34,414 nt of DNA from Paucidesulfovibrio longus DSM 6739 (GTDB taxonomy: Bacteria; Desulfobacterota; Desulfovibrionia; Desulfovibrionales; Desulfovibrionaceae). The DNA is taken from contig NZ_ATVA01000004.1 of assembly GCF_000420485.1 (NCBI RefSeq), positions 1-34,414 on the forward strand, written 5' to 3'. The translations under genes were made by a program, and so were the position numbers. The notes beneath the pieces are model-generated. The model was not told the DNA's origin. It did no database searches and saw only the letters and a program-made list of their open reading frames with translations. This document shows, piece by piece, positions 24,527 through 32,986 of the stretch; the first letter of the stretch is position 1, and every line of letters begins with the position of its first letter.

Positions 24527-25327
24527 CTACTTGGAAACCTTCTTGGCCCGGTAGCGCAGGTAGGCGCTCTTGAAGGTCACGTAGGGGTCGATGGCGCCTT
24601 CCTTGATGTCTTCGTAATCGCCGATGCGGCGGGAGACGTAGTTGACCTTTTCATAGGTCTTGGCGGCCATGGACCAGTACCAGGGGTTCAGGTAGCTGGT
24701 GGGGGTCACGAAGTAGTCGCCGACGTATCCGGCGGTGTCGCGCACGGAGCTGGGTCCGAGGAAGGGCCAGACCAGATACGCGCCGTTGCCCATGCCCCAT
24801 GCGCCGAAGGTCTGTCCGAGGTCTTCGTCGCCCGGAGGAGTGGGACGCACGGGCTTCATGTCGCCCGCGACGTTTCCGAGTCCGCCGAGGCCGAAGGCGG
24901 TGTTGGCGATGAACTTGGAGGTCTCCATGCCCGCGGAGGAAAGCTTGCCTTGCAGCACGCAGTTGACGAAGCGGACCGGGAACATCAGGTTGGTGAAGAA
25001 GTTCTCGACCCACTTGCGCGGCCGCTCGGGGATGACGTAGGCGTATCCCTGGGCAACGGGCTTGAGCATGTAGAAATACAGCTTGTCGTTGAACTGGAAC
25101 CAGAAGCGGTTCCAGCCCTCGAAGGGATCGGGGGTGCGGTCCACGATGTCGCCTTCTGCCGCCGGGGTGTTGCCCTGGGCGTCGAAAGCCTCGTCGAACT
25201 CGCCGCCGGAATTGTAGTCCCACTGGGCTACTTCCGTGGGGCGGGCGTCTTCCAGGGCCAGCGCCGGCACGGCCAAGAGGGCCATGGCGGCCAGCAGAAG
25301 CAGTGCGCTCAGATGTTTCCGATTCAT
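24527..25327 (-). CDS. mlaA: MlaA-type outer-membrane lipid asymmetry protein
   Basis: 266 residues. MlaA (VacJ) extracts misplaced phospholipids from the outer leaflet of the outer membrane and passes them to MlaC. Family marks are DPFEGWNRFWFQFND, NFFTNLMFPVRFVNCVLQGK and YLVWPFLGPSSVRDTAGYVGD. A signal peptide ends near residue 24 (LLAVPALA), but no lipobox cysteine is visible, whereas the E. coli protein is a lipoprotein. The ATG at 25327 is chosen because the signal peptide starts there; the 72 residues of the longer frame overlap mlaC and look random. Confidence 0.9.
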   Translation of the reverse strand: MNRKHLSALLLLAAMALLAVPALALEDARPTEVAQWDYNSGGEFDEAFDAQGNTPAAEGDIVDRTPDPFEGWNRFWFQFNDKLYFYMLKPVAQGYAYVIPERPRKWVENFFTNLMFPVRFVNCVLQGKLSSAGMETSKFIANTAFGLGGLGNVAGDMKPVRPTPPGDEDLGQTFGAWGMGNGAYLVWPFLGPSSVRDTAGYVGDYFVTPTSYLNPWYWSMAAKTYEKVNYVSRRIGDYEDIKEGAIDPYVTFKSAYLRYRAKKVSK

Positions 25328-25362
25328 TCCTGTCACCCTCGCAAGTGTATGAACTGTTCCGC

Positions 25363-26028
25363 TCAGGACGCCGGGGCCTCTGCAGCGGTGGTTGCGTCTT
25401 TTTTCTCGTCGATGGCCCTGATCTTTTCCTTGAGGATTTCGATCAGGTCTTCCGGGGACTTGTCGATCAGGACGTTCTTGAACTCGTCCTGGTAGATGCC
25501 GAGGAGGGTGAGACCTTCCCCGATCACGTCGTAAGCCCACCACCTGCCATCGCGTTCAATGAGCCGGAAGTTGACGTCGAGCGGCTTGTCCGTAAGCTGA
25601 AGGCGGGTGTAGACCATGGCCTTGTTGCCCTTGACCTGCTCGTCGAGGAAAGAGATGGACTCTTTCTTGAACGCCGCAAGTTCCTTCAGGTACTCGGTGT
25701 TCAACTTCTTCAGGTACGTCTTTTCCAGAAGCTGCGTGAAAACGGCCGTCAGGTCGTCGCGCTGCTTGTCCGTAAAGTTCAGCCAGGGTCTGCCCACGGC
25801 CCGCTTGGTCAGTTCCCGGAAGTCGAAGAACTGGTGAACGGCGTTCCGCATGGCATCCAGATGCTCCTGGGATATACCATGACTTGTGTCATAGCTTGGA
25901 TCCTGCAGGATGGCAAGCAAGCTGTCCAGCCCGGCCTTCAGCGTTTCCGTAGGAGTTTCGGCTCTGGCGACGCCGGTCGATGCGACAAGCGTACCCAGCA
26001 GCACCAGAAGCATGATGATGCGTTTCAT
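25363..26028 (-). CDS. mlaC: MlaC-type periplasmic phospholipid carrier
   Basis: 221 residues with a signal peptide cut near residue 22 (STGVARA). MlaC ferries phospholipid between MlaA and the MlaFED transporter. Typical segments are FDFRELTKRAVGRPWLNFTD, FTQLLEKTYLKKL, and the lipid-pocket end WWAYDVIGEGLTLLGIYQDE. The C-terminal ~15 residues are a charged/Ala tail. The ATG at 26028 follows GGGAGGAAGG at about ten bases. It lies 35 bases after mlaD and 35 before mlaA. Confidence 0.9.
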   Translation of the reverse strand: MKRIIMLLVLLGTLVASTGVARAETPTETLKAGLDSLLAILQDPSYDTSHGISQEHLDAMRNAVHQFFDFRELTKRAVGRPWLNFTDKQRDDLTAVFTQLLEKTYLKKLNTEYLKELAAFKKESISFLDEQVKGNKAMVYTRLQLTDKPLDVNFRLIERDGRWWAYDVIGEGLTLLGIYQDEFKNVLIDKSPEDLIEILKEKIRAIDEKKDATTAAEAPAS

Positions 26029-26062
26029 TGTTGTAGTCCTTCCTCCCGAATGCAATATTTCT

Positions 26063-26548
26063 TCACTTCCCGCCGCCGCTGTCGGACATGGCGAACTTGC
26101 TGATGAGGTCTTCCAGGTCGATGGCGGGGTTGGTGTCGTAGATCACGGCTCCGTCCTGGAGCGGCTCGGTGCCGAGGCCCAGGGCGATGTCCACGAACTT
26201 GTCGCCGATGAGCCCGCTGGTCTTGATCGAAGCCACGGCCTCGTCGTCGATGCGGTAATCCTTGCGGACGGCCATGGTGACCACGGCCACGGGCACGTTG
26301 TTGGTCTCTTTGCCTTCCAGGTCCAGGTCGATCTTCTCGACGTAGCCGACTTCCACGCCGTACATGGATACGGGGGCGTTGACCTTCAGGCCCGTGATCT
26401 TGGTGAACACGGCGGAAATGGTGTAATACTCGTTGGAAAAGAGTTTCACGTTGCCGAGTTTGACGCTCATGTACGCGATGCAGAGCAGGCCGACGAAGAC
26501 GAAGACGCCGACCGCTGTTTCCCGTGAATATTTTTTGATTTTGGACAT
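26063..26548 (-). CDS. mlaD: MlaD-type MCE-domain substrate-binding subunit
   Basis: 161 residues. One membrane helix at ~12-30 anchors a periplasmic MCE domain (~38-118, with GLKVNAPVSMYGVEVGYVEKI and GLIGDKFVDIALG). MlaD forms a hexameric ring over the MlaFE permease. The ATG at 26548 has GAGGAAGGG about ten bases upstream; the ORF's first 18 residues lie in the mlaF tail and are dropped. The tail ends GGGK without extra motifs. Confidence 0.9.
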   Translation of the reverse strand: MSKIKKYSRETAVGVFVFVGLLCIAYMSVKLGNVKLFSNEYYTISAVFTKITGLKVNAPVSMYGVEVGYVEKIDLDLEGKETNNVPVAVVTMAVRKDYRIDDEAVASIKTSGLIGDKFVDIALGLGTEPLQDGAVIYDTNPAIDLEDLISKFAMSDSGGGK

Positions 26549-26568
26549 GTCTGGCAATCCCTTCCTCG

Positions 26569-27405
26569 TTAACCATTCTCCGAAGCGAGCAGCTCGGAGC
26601 AATTCATCTTCAGCAGGGCGGGGTCGAGCCGCTGCGTGCTCAGCCTCGGCGCGCTCCTCGACTTGGCGATCCGGTCCAGGAAACGCCGCAGGTACTCATC
26701 TTCCGTGGCCTCCAGCTCGTCGCGCGTGCCGTCGAAAAGCACGCGCCCCTCGCCCAGGACCACGACATGATCCGCGATGGTCCGCATGCTGGCGAGGTCG
26801 TGGCTGACCACGACGACGGTGATGTCGAACCGCTGCTTCAGTTCCAGCAGGAGCTGGTCCAGCTCGGCGGAGTTGATCGGGTCCAGTCCGGAGGTGGGCT
26901 CGTCGCAGAAGAGAATGGCCGGGTCCATGATCAAGGCCCTGGCCAGGCCGGCCCGCTTGCGCATGCCCCCGGAAAGCTGGTTCGGATACAGCTCGGCGTA
27001 GTCTTCCAGGCCCACGAGGGCGAGCTTGGAAGCGGCCAGCTCGTATGCTTCCTTGGGTTTGAGCCGGGTGTGCTCGCGCAGGGGCAGGGCCACGTTGTCC
27101 GCCAGGGTCATGGAGCCGAGCAGCGCGCCGTCCTGGAAGAGCAGGCCCAGTTGCAGCTTGAGACAGGCCCAGGCCTTGCGGCTCAGGTTCATGATGTTGT
27201 GGCTGCCGATGTGGATTTCGCCCTCAATGGGATCGTGCAGCCGCAGGATGTGCTTGATGAGCGTGGACTTGCCGCAGCCGGAGCCGCCGAGGATGACGCT
27301 GATCTTCCCCGCGGGCAGGGTCACGTTCACATTGCTGACGACGGCTTTGTCGCCGTAGCCCACGGTCAGGTTCGTCAGCCGGATGTCGTTGCGGTTGGCG
27401 TTCAT
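26569..27405 (-). CDS. mlaF: MlaF-type ABC ATPase
   Basis: 278 residues. Walker A GGSGCGKST (residues 40-48), signature LSGGMRKRAGLARAL, Walker B AILFCDEP and switch histidine VVSHD are all intact. The C-terminal ~35 residues (SRSAPRLSTQ onward) extend beyond a typical ATPase domain, as in MlaF proteins, where the tail contacts the dimer partner. Two starts are possible: GTG at 27414 and ATG at 27405. The ATG is preferred, with a weak GGTGG ahead. It lies directly after the mlaE stop, so translation is probably coupled. No mlaB (STAS) follows. Confidence 0.92.
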   Translation of the reverse strand: MNANRNDIRLTNLTVGYGDKAVVSNVNVTLPAGKISVILGGSGCGKSTLIKHILRLHDPIEGEIHIGSHNIMNLSRKAWACLKLQLGLLFQDGALLGSMTLADNVALPLREHTRLKPKEAYELAASKLALVGLEDYAELYPNQLSGGMRKRAGLARALIMDPAILFCDEPTSGLDPINSAELDQLLLELKQRFDITVVVVSHDLASMRTIADHVVVLGEGRVLFDGTRDELEATEDEYLRRFLDRIAKSRSAPRLSTQRLDPALLKMNCSELLASENG

Positions 27406-27414
27406 CGCATCCAC

Positions 27415-28236
27415 CTACCAGAGCAGCGAGGTCAGGATGTAATCGGACATGAGCACGAGCACGCAGCTCATGACCACCGCCTGGGTCGTGGCCTGGCTGA
27501 CGCCTTCCGGGCCGACCCCGTCCTTGCGCAAATGCGTGAAGTAGCCCTGGTAGCAGCTCACGGTGCAGACAACGATGCCGAAAACCAGCGCCTTGAGAAA
27601 GCCGCCGGAAATGTCGTCCCATTCCAGGGACTGCTGCACGCGGTAGAAATAGACGCCTTCGTTGGCGCCGAGCAGGAGAACGCCCGTGAGCCAGCCGCCG
27701 AACAGGGCGATAAGGTTGAAGAAGCTGGTCAGGATGGGGAAGCTGACGATGGACGCGGCCATCTTCGGGCTGACCAGATAGCTCATGGGGTTGATGCCCA
27801 TGATCTCCAGGGCGTCGATCTGCTCCGAGATGCGCATGACCCCGATTTCCGCGGTCATGGCCGAACCGGCGCGTCCCGTGACCATGATGGCCGTGAGCAC
27901 CGGGGCCAGCTCGCGGACCATGGACAGGGCCACGCCCGTGCCGAGGAATCCGTCCGCCCCGAAAAGGGAGAGCGCGAAATACAGCTGCATGCCCATGACC
28001 ATGCCCGTGAACAGGCCGATCAGGGCGATGACGCTGATGGATTTGACGCCGATGAAGTAGATCTGACGAACGATCTTGGGGAACTGTCCCCAGGAGGAGA
28101 AGATCAGCTGGAAGGCGTGCAGAAAGAAGAGAAACATGGCTCCCATCTCGCTGAAAAACTCCAGGGCCTTCGAGCCAAGGAGAGTCAGCGGCGCGAGCGC
28201 TCCGCCGGAGCCTTGCGTGGCATCCTGATGGTTCAT
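27415..28236 (-). CDS. mlaE: MlaE-type permease
   Basis: 273 residues. The inner-membrane permease of the Mla lipid transporter, with five or six hydrophobic helices. Family signatures are GLFTGMVMGMQLYFAL, VRELAPVLTAIMVTGRAGSA and EIGVMRISEQIDALEIMGINP. The first ~25 residues are hydrophilic. It is first in the mlaE-F-D-C-A-metallophosphoesterase operon. Start ATG at 28236. Confidence 0.93.
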   Translation of the reverse strand: MNHQDATQGSGGALAPLTLLGSKALEFFSEMGAMFLFFLHAFQLIFSSWGQFPKIVRQIYFIGVKSISVIALIGLFTGMVMGMQLYFALSLFGADGFLGTGVALSMVRELAPVLTAIMVTGRAGSAMTAEIGVMRISEQIDALEIMGINPMSYLVSPKMAASIVSFPILTSFFNLIALFGGWLTGVLLLGANEGVYFYRVQQSLEWDDISGGFLKALVFGIVVCTVSCYQGYFTHLRKDGVGPEGVSQATTQAVVMSCVLVLMSDYILTSLLW

Positions 28237-28339
28237 GTTTTTCGCCCCTCCCGCCGAAAAACGAAATGTCCGGCATGTCAGCGCAAAAGCGCCGGACAGC
28301 CTTTCCTTTCAAAATAGCCTGAAACCAGAAGCGGTTCCA

Positions 28340-28345
28340 ATTATA
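28340..28345 (-). promoter_or_regulatory. Possible -10 box upstream of the mla operon
   Basis: The minus strand carries TATAAT at 28345-28340, about 105 bases before mlaE, but no good -35 at 16-18 bases. The 275-base gap 28237-28511 shows no gene; it also holds a 7-bp stem (GGGATTC/GAATCCC, about 28411-28438). Confidence 0.25.
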
Positions 28346-28511
28346 TCCAGGTGTCTACATGACGCGCTGCGAAACGGCAAGGGAATTCCTTTTAGGCGGC
28401 ACCAGTTGTGGGATTCACACAGACCCGGGGGAATCCCCTACGCCATGACCTTACCCTTCGCAGAAACGGTAAAAACGGACGGGAAAAGTTCCGGGGAGGG
28501 CAAAGGCGGCT

Positions 28512-29135
28512 TCAGCGCCGCCCCCCGTTCTTGCTCGCCCACCAGTCCCGGTCCGGCCCGCGAAACCACCAGTCCTTGTGGTCCGTCTCGACCACGCTGC
28601 GGGCCAGCTCGCGGCCCTCGTCCGTGCGCAGCCGCTCCAGGGCCGGGCCGATCCAGTCGCCCGCGTATTTGTTGCCCAGGTCGAGCTGTTCCTTGAGATT
28701 GGCGATGAAGTCGATCTGGTCCGCGTCCTGGGCCAGCTTCGCCTCCAGGCTCTCCGTGGCTTCCAGCTCCTCCCAGAGGGGCAGCACGTCCTCTTCCAGG
28801 CCCGTGCCGCTGAGCGCGTGACGCAGCGCGTCCGTGTCGCGGCTTTCGTCGTACATCTTGTTCACGTAGTTGAAATCGCCGGTGCGCGCCTCGTGCAGGT
28901 CGTGGAACAGGCACATCACGGCCACGCGTCCAGAGTCCGCCCCGGCGAGCTTCGCCAGCATCCAGCCGATCATGGCCGTGCGGAAGCTGTGCTCGGCAAC
29001 GTTCTCCTGGCCCGTGCCCAGAAACTGGTACCCGCTGCGCGGCGTCCGCCGGAGCATTCCGGCCTCGAAAACCAGGTCCGCGAGCCGCGTCGTGCGGCTT
29101 CTGCCGGTGAAATTCTTGACCGCTTCGTCAGACAT
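28512..29135 (-). CDS. HD-domain phosphohydrolase (YfbR/HDDC2-like)
   Basis: 207 residues. The HD metal-binding set is complete: His49 (VAEHS), His78-Asp79 (LFHDLHEARTGD) and Asp137 (DADQIDF). The pattern matches 5'-deoxynucleotidase-like HD proteins, which remove phosphate from deoxynucleoside monophosphates; substrate here is not known. A short GC stem overlaps the stop codon (28505-28522), followed on the minus strand by TTT, a weak terminator at best. It lies 39 bases after argJ, possibly on the same transcript. Confidence 0.85.
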   Translation of the reverse strand: MSDEAVKNFTGRSRTTRLADLVFEAGMLRRTPRSGYQFLGTGQENVAEHSFRTAMIGWMLAKLAGADSGRVAVMCLFHDLHEARTGDFNYVNKMYDESRDTDALRHALSGTGLEEDVLPLWEELEATESLEAKLAQDADQIDFIANLKEQLDLGNKYAGDWIGPALERLRTDEGRELARSVVETDHKDWWFRGPDRDWWASKNGGRR

Positions 29136-29174
29136 GAATCCTTCTTTGCATCGGTTCCTCGAAAAAACTCTTCC

Positions 29175-30359
29175 TCAACTGCGGTAGTCCGCGTTGATGG
29201 ACACGTAGTCGCGGGTCAGGTCCGAGGCCAGCACCTCGAAAAAGCCGTCGCCCGCGCCCAGGTCGATGAGGATGGGCACTTCGGGCTCCTTCATCACCGG
29301 GCCGAGCAGCGCGTCCAGGTCGCCGGATTCGGGCCGGCCCTGGGCAAAGACGAGCACCTCGCCGAAGCGCAGGGTCAGGCGTTCGGGATCGAAGCTCGCC
29401 CCGCTGCGTCCCGCCGCGCAGACCACCCGGCCCCAGTTGGCGTCCTCGCCGAAAAGCGCCGTCTTGACCAGGGGCGACGTGCCCACGGCGCGGGCCACCA
29501 GCTCGGCGTCCGCGTCGCTTTTCGCTCCGGAAACCTGAATGCGGGCGACCTTGGTGCCGCCCTCGGCGTCCTCCACCAGCATGTAGGCGAGGTCGAAGAG
29601 CGCGTCGCGTACGGCCAGCGCCAGCAGCTCGCGGTCCGCGGCGCTCTCGGCCCGGACCCCGGAAGCGCCGTTGGCCAGGGCCAGGGCCGTGTCGTTGGTG
29701 CTGGTGTCGCCGTCCACGATGACGGCGTTGAAGGAACGGTCCGCCTCGCGGGAAAGCAGACCCTGCCACCACTGCGGGTCCACCTCGGCGTCGCAGAGCA
29801 CGAAGGCGAGCATGGTGGCCATGTTCGGGCCGATCATGCCCGCGCCCTTGGCCATGCCCAGCAGGCGCACTTCGCCGCCGGAGAGCGTCACGCTGGCGCT
29901 GGTCAGCTTGTGGCGGGTGTCCGTGGTCATCATGGCCTTGGCCACGTCCTCCGGTCCGGCCTGGCCCAGGGACTCGCCGAGCAGGGGCAGGGCCGCTTCC
30001 CAGAGGTCCAGCTTGAGGCGCGGGCCGATCACGCCCGTGGACGAAGGCAGCACGTCGCGCGGTTCCACCCCGGCGAGCCTGCCGATCATGGCGCGGGCGG
30101 CTTCGCAGTCCTCCCGGCCCAGCGTGCCGGTGCAGGCGTTGGCCTGGCCGGAGTTGACCACCAGGGCGCGGGCATGGGGACGGGCCGCCAGGGCCTCGCG
30201 GCAGGCGGTCACGGGGGCGGCCTGGAAAAGATTGGTTGTGAACACGCCTGCGCAGACGGCCTCGGTCTCGCTGACGATCAGGCCCAGGTCGGGACGGGCT
30301 TTTTTCTTGAATCCCGCGGCGGCAACGGCATACGCATAGCCCTTGGGCAGATGGATCAT
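29175..30359 (-). CDS. argJ: Bifunctional ornithine acetyltransferase / N-acetylglutamate synthase
   Basis: 394 residues. ArgJ transfers acetyl groups from N-acetylornithine to glutamate in arginine synthesis (and may use acetyl-CoA in bifunctional forms). The precursor cleaves itself between Ala181 and Thr182 in GPNMATMLAFV, giving two chains with Thr182 as nucleophile. Also seen are VVNSGQANACTG, VLPSSTGVIG and VDGDTSTNDT. The C-terminal motif FGEDANWGR is present. The ATG at 30359 has GGAGG about ten bases upstream; the longer frame includes unrelated sequence. Confidence 0.95.
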   Translation of the reverse strand: MIHLPKGYAYAVAAAGFKKKARPDLGLIVSETEAVCAGVFTTNLFQAAPVTACREALAARPHARALVVNSGQANACTGTLGREDCEAARAMIGRLAGVEPRDVLPSSTGVIGPRLKLDLWEAALPLLGESLGQAGPEDVAKAMMTTDTRHKLTSASVTLSGGEVRLLGMAKGAGMIGPNMATMLAFVLCDAEVDPQWWQGLLSREADRSFNAVIVDGDTSTNDTALALANGASGVRAESAADRELLALAVRDALFDLAYMLVEDAEGGTKVARIQVSGAKSDADAELVARAVGTSPLVKTALFGEDANWGRVVCAAGRSGASFDPERLTLRFGEVLVFAQGRPESGDLDALLGPVMKEPEVPILIDLGAGDGFFEVLASDLTRDYVSINADYRS

Positions 30360-30492
30360 CGGGGAAGTCCTCCGGGAATGATTGATTTCAGTGGGTCTAC
30401 ATATCCCTTTCCGCAACGCATTACAAAACGGAAAATCCGTCCTTCGCGACCGGCCGAAGCAAGGGGCCGATGCAAGGGGCCGGAACGCGCCG

Positions 30493-30528
30493 AAAAAGCG
30501 GACCGCCTCCCGCTGGGGCGATCCGCTT
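30493..30528 (-). terminator. Terminator of the small membrane protein gene
   Basis: Minus-strand stem of 12 bp (30496-30507 with 30517-30528, one G-U pair) with an 8-base loop, followed by TTTTT. It lies about 40 bases after the stop of the 30571-30900 gene. Confidence 0.75.
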
Positions 30529-30570
30529 CCGGCTGCGAAGCGTGACGGATTGAAAACGGATGCGAGCGCG

Positions 30571-30900
30571 CTAGAACAGGCGCGGCTCGGCGGCAGGGGC
30601 AGCGCTTCCCGAGGCAAACCCCGCGTCGAGGCGCTTTTCCGCGCCGTCCACGCCGAGCAGGAAGAACAAGGCGGCCAGCAGCGCAAGGGAACCGAAGAAC
30701 CAGAAGCGCAGCGAGCTTTTCGGAACGGCGCGGCGCAGGTCCACGCCCTCACCGCGCACTTCGGCCCGGTTCCGGCCCTGCGCGGGCCAGTCCGCGAACC
30801 GCTCCGCCGCCTCCGCTGCGGCGCTCGGCGTGAAGGCCTTGCCGTTGGCGGAACGAAGCACGCACTGGGGACAGGCAAAAGGCTGCGGACATGCGGACAT
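30571..30900 (-). CDS. Small single-helix membrane protein with N-terminal cysteines
   Basis: 109 residues. The N terminus MSACPQPFACPQC has cysteines at 4, 10 and 13, possibly part of a metal-binding knuckle, though a second CxxC pair to complete a zinc ribbon is not seen. Residues ~68-90 (RFWFFGSLALLAALFFLLGV) form one membrane helix; the final ~20 residues are Ala/Pro-rich. The start at 30900 is supported by GGAGG six bases upstream. No family recognised. Between it and the flavoprotein upstream (30901-31053) there is no gene. Confidence 0.6.
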   Translation of the reverse strand: MSACPQPFACPQCVLRSANGKAFTPSAAAEAAERFADWPAQGRNRAEVRGEGVDLRRAVPKSSLRFWFFGSLALLAALFFLLGVDGAEKRLDAGFASGSAAPAAEPRLF

Positions 30901-31053
30901 GGAATACCTCCAACAAGGGGTGTTCTGGTTGATATTCGTGTCCAAGTATCCTGTTCCGCCCCTTGCTGCGTGACGCCGTGGTGAATTTCCCGTGTCCGAT
31001 CCGCAACATTCGGCGGCGTCCCAGGCTGCGCAACGGCGATCCGGCGCGGCGCG

Positions 31054-32397
31054 CTAGACCATGTACTTCAGGTAGTACCCGCACGTGGGATAGGCCCAGA
31101 CCGTGGAGCGCACCTGGGAAAGCCGCATGTCGTTGCGAATGACCAGCGCGAAAAGGTTGATGATTTCCTCGGCGTTGTGCCCGAAGACATGCGCTCCCAG
31201 GATTCTGTCGCCCTTTTCGTCCACGAAGACCCTGCTTCTGGCGTAGGCCTCGCCCAGACGCTTCCACGGAAAGGATTTGGAGAGGTCGCGGGACTCGGTC
31301 TTGTATTCCACTCCCCGCGCCTTCAGCTCGCGCTCCTGCGCGCCGCAGGAAGCGATGGGCGGGATGGAGAAGCAGACGAAGGGCACTCCGTCGTATTCCG
31401 GCTGGACGTGGTTGCCGTGCAGGATGTTCTCCGCGACGGCCACCGCCTCGATGGTGGCCGTGGGAGTGAGCGCGAAGGGCGTGGCCGCCGCGTCGCCCGC
31501 GCAGTAGACCCGCGGGTTGGACACGGACTGCATGAACTCGTTGACGAGCACGCCCTGCTTCCCGGAATCGATCCCTGCCTTGCCCAGGTCCAGGGGCGCG
31601 AGGTCGGGCACGCGGCCCGCCACGTTGAAGACGGCGTCCGCCTCCACGCTCTCGCCGTCGCCGAAGAGCACGCGCAGCCCGTGCGGAGTCTTTTCCACGC
31701 CATGGGTCGGCGCGTTCAGCCGCAGGTCCACCCCGGCGCCGCGCGTGGCCCGCACCAGCTCGTCCACGAGCACGGGGTCGAAGCGCTTCAGGGGCGTGCT
31801 GCGGCAGAGCACCGTGACCTCGGCCCCGCAGCGCGCCGCGATGTGCGCGAACTCGAAGGCGATGAACCCGCCCCCGATGAACACGATCCGCCTGGGCAGG
31901 GTTTCCAGGTCCAGAAAATCGTCGCTGATGAGCAGGTGTTCCGCTCCGGGCATCTTCAGGACGCGCGGGGCCATGCCCGGCGCGAGCACAATATGCTCGC
32001 CGCGCAGCTCCTCGACGCCTTCCGGCCCGTCCACGGCCACGCTGTCCGGCCCGGTGAAGCGCGCCAGGCCGTGCAGGGTGTCCGCGCCCAGCTCCATGTA
32101 GTGGTTTTCCGCCTCCTCCGGAATCGGCCCCACGAAGAGGTGCTTGAAGGCTTGCAGCTCGGCCCAGTCCACGCGGACCTCCCCGGTCACGCCGCGCGTG
32201 CGCATGTGCTGCGCCGTGGCCACGGCCTCGGCTCCGGCCAGCAGGACTTTCTTGGGATTGCAGCCCCGCAGCGGGCAGACACCGCCATAGCCCCGCGACT
32301 CCACTATGGCCACGGATTTCCCCGCCTTGGCCAGCCGCGAGGCCGCCTCGCCCCCGGCCGGGCCGGCGCCGATCACCACCGCATCGTATTGCCGCAT
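31054..32397 (-). CDS. Glutathione-reductase-like flavoprotein lacking the C-terminal His
   Basis: 447 residues. A class I pyridine nucleotide-disulfide oxidoreductase fold: FAD motif VVIGAGPAGGEAASRLA (residues 8-24), redox-active pair Cys41/Cys46 in GGVCPLRGCNPKK, NAD(P)-binding IVFIGGGFIAFEFAHIA near 172, and the second FAD site RVYCAGDAAATPFAL. The dimerisation domain ends WAYPTCGYYLKYMV, where the family normally has HPTxSE with a catalytic His-Glu pair. The usual base is therefore missing, and the true electron acceptor is unknown. The ATG at 32397 is preferred over 32415 because GGGAG is five bases ahead. Confidence 0.85.
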   Translation of the reverse strand: MRQYDAVVIGAGPAGGEAASRLAKAGKSVAIVESRGYGGVCPLRGCNPKKVLLAGAEAVATAQHMRTRGVTGEVRVDWAELQAFKHLFVGPIPEEAENHYMELGADTLHGLARFTGPDSVAVDGPEGVEELRGEHIVLAPGMAPRVLKMPGAEHLLISDDFLDLETLPRRIVFIGGGFIAFEFAHIAARCGAEVTVLCRSTPLKRFDPVLVDELVRATRGAGVDLRLNAPTHGVEKTPHGLRVLFGDGESVEADAVFNVAGRVPDLAPLDLGKAGIDSGKQGVLVNEFMQSVSNPRVYCAGDAAATPFALTPTATIEAVAVAENILHGNHVQPEYDGVPFVCFSIPPIASCGAQERELKARGVEYKTESRDLSKSFPWKRLGEAYARSRVFVDEKGDRILGAHVFGHNAEEIINLFALVIRNDMRLSQVRSTVWAYPTCGYYLKYMV

Positions 32398-32415
32398 CTT
32401 GTCTCCCGACCTCAT

Positions 32416-32763
32416 CTAGGCGTCCAGTTCCGTCTCCAGCCAGGCGCGCACTTCCGGCGAAAGCTCATGAATGCCCTTGAGCCCGCCGATGGACTCGAGA
32501 TAGGCGTCGGCCAGCTCCTTGGGCAGCTTCTTCTCGCAGAGCGTGGTCGAGCCGTACTTGTCCATGCGCATGAGCACCACCTTGGGCGCGGCCCAGGTGT
32601 CGATCACGAAATAAATGGAATAGCCGTCCGAATCCGCCACAGGCGGGCGCAGCGCGTCCTTCCAGTTGTTGTTGCCCCACTCCAGGTACATGGTCACGGC
32701 GTCCTCGTGGATCATGTCCCAGTTGACCTCGTTGAGCCATTGGCGGCAGACGTCTTCGCTCAT
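32416..32763 (-). CDS. Small conserved protein of unknown function
   Basis: 115 residues, acidic, soluble, Trp-rich (residues W9, W15, W29, W34 among others), no signal peptide. The start MSEDVCRQWLNEVNWDMIHED resembles hypothetical proteins I have seen in Desulfovibrio genomes, but no function can be given. It ends one base before an in-frame ATG of the flavoprotein gene, so the two are likely co-translated, suggesting a linked, perhaps redox-stress, role. GGGGG lies about six bases ahead of its ATG. Confidence 0.7.
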   Translation of the reverse strand: MSEDVCRQWLNEVNWDMIHEDAVTMYLEWGNNNWKDALRPPVADSDGYSIYFVIDTWAAPKVVLMRMDKYGSTTLCEKKLPKELADAYLESIGGLKGIHELSPEVRAWLETELDA

Positions 32764-32986
32764 GGGTGCCCCCTTGTTCGCAGTTTATTCCAGTCTTTTG
32801 AATGTAAATGGAAAAATGCTTCGGCGCAAGACGCTTCCATTCCCAACCTCGTCAACAGGGAAAACTCGTCCTTTTCCCTTCCCTTTTCCTTCCTGTTTCA
32901 TCCTGTCCGGAAAACCGGGTGTACGCTCGCGCCGGAAGGTATCGAAAATACGTTATACATACTTGTTGTAAACCAGGAGGACTCTC

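Noticed and set aside
32782-32808. Possible promoter for the 115-residue protein
   Set aside because: TTTACA and TAAACT are separated by only 15 bases on the minus strand, and no other support is present.
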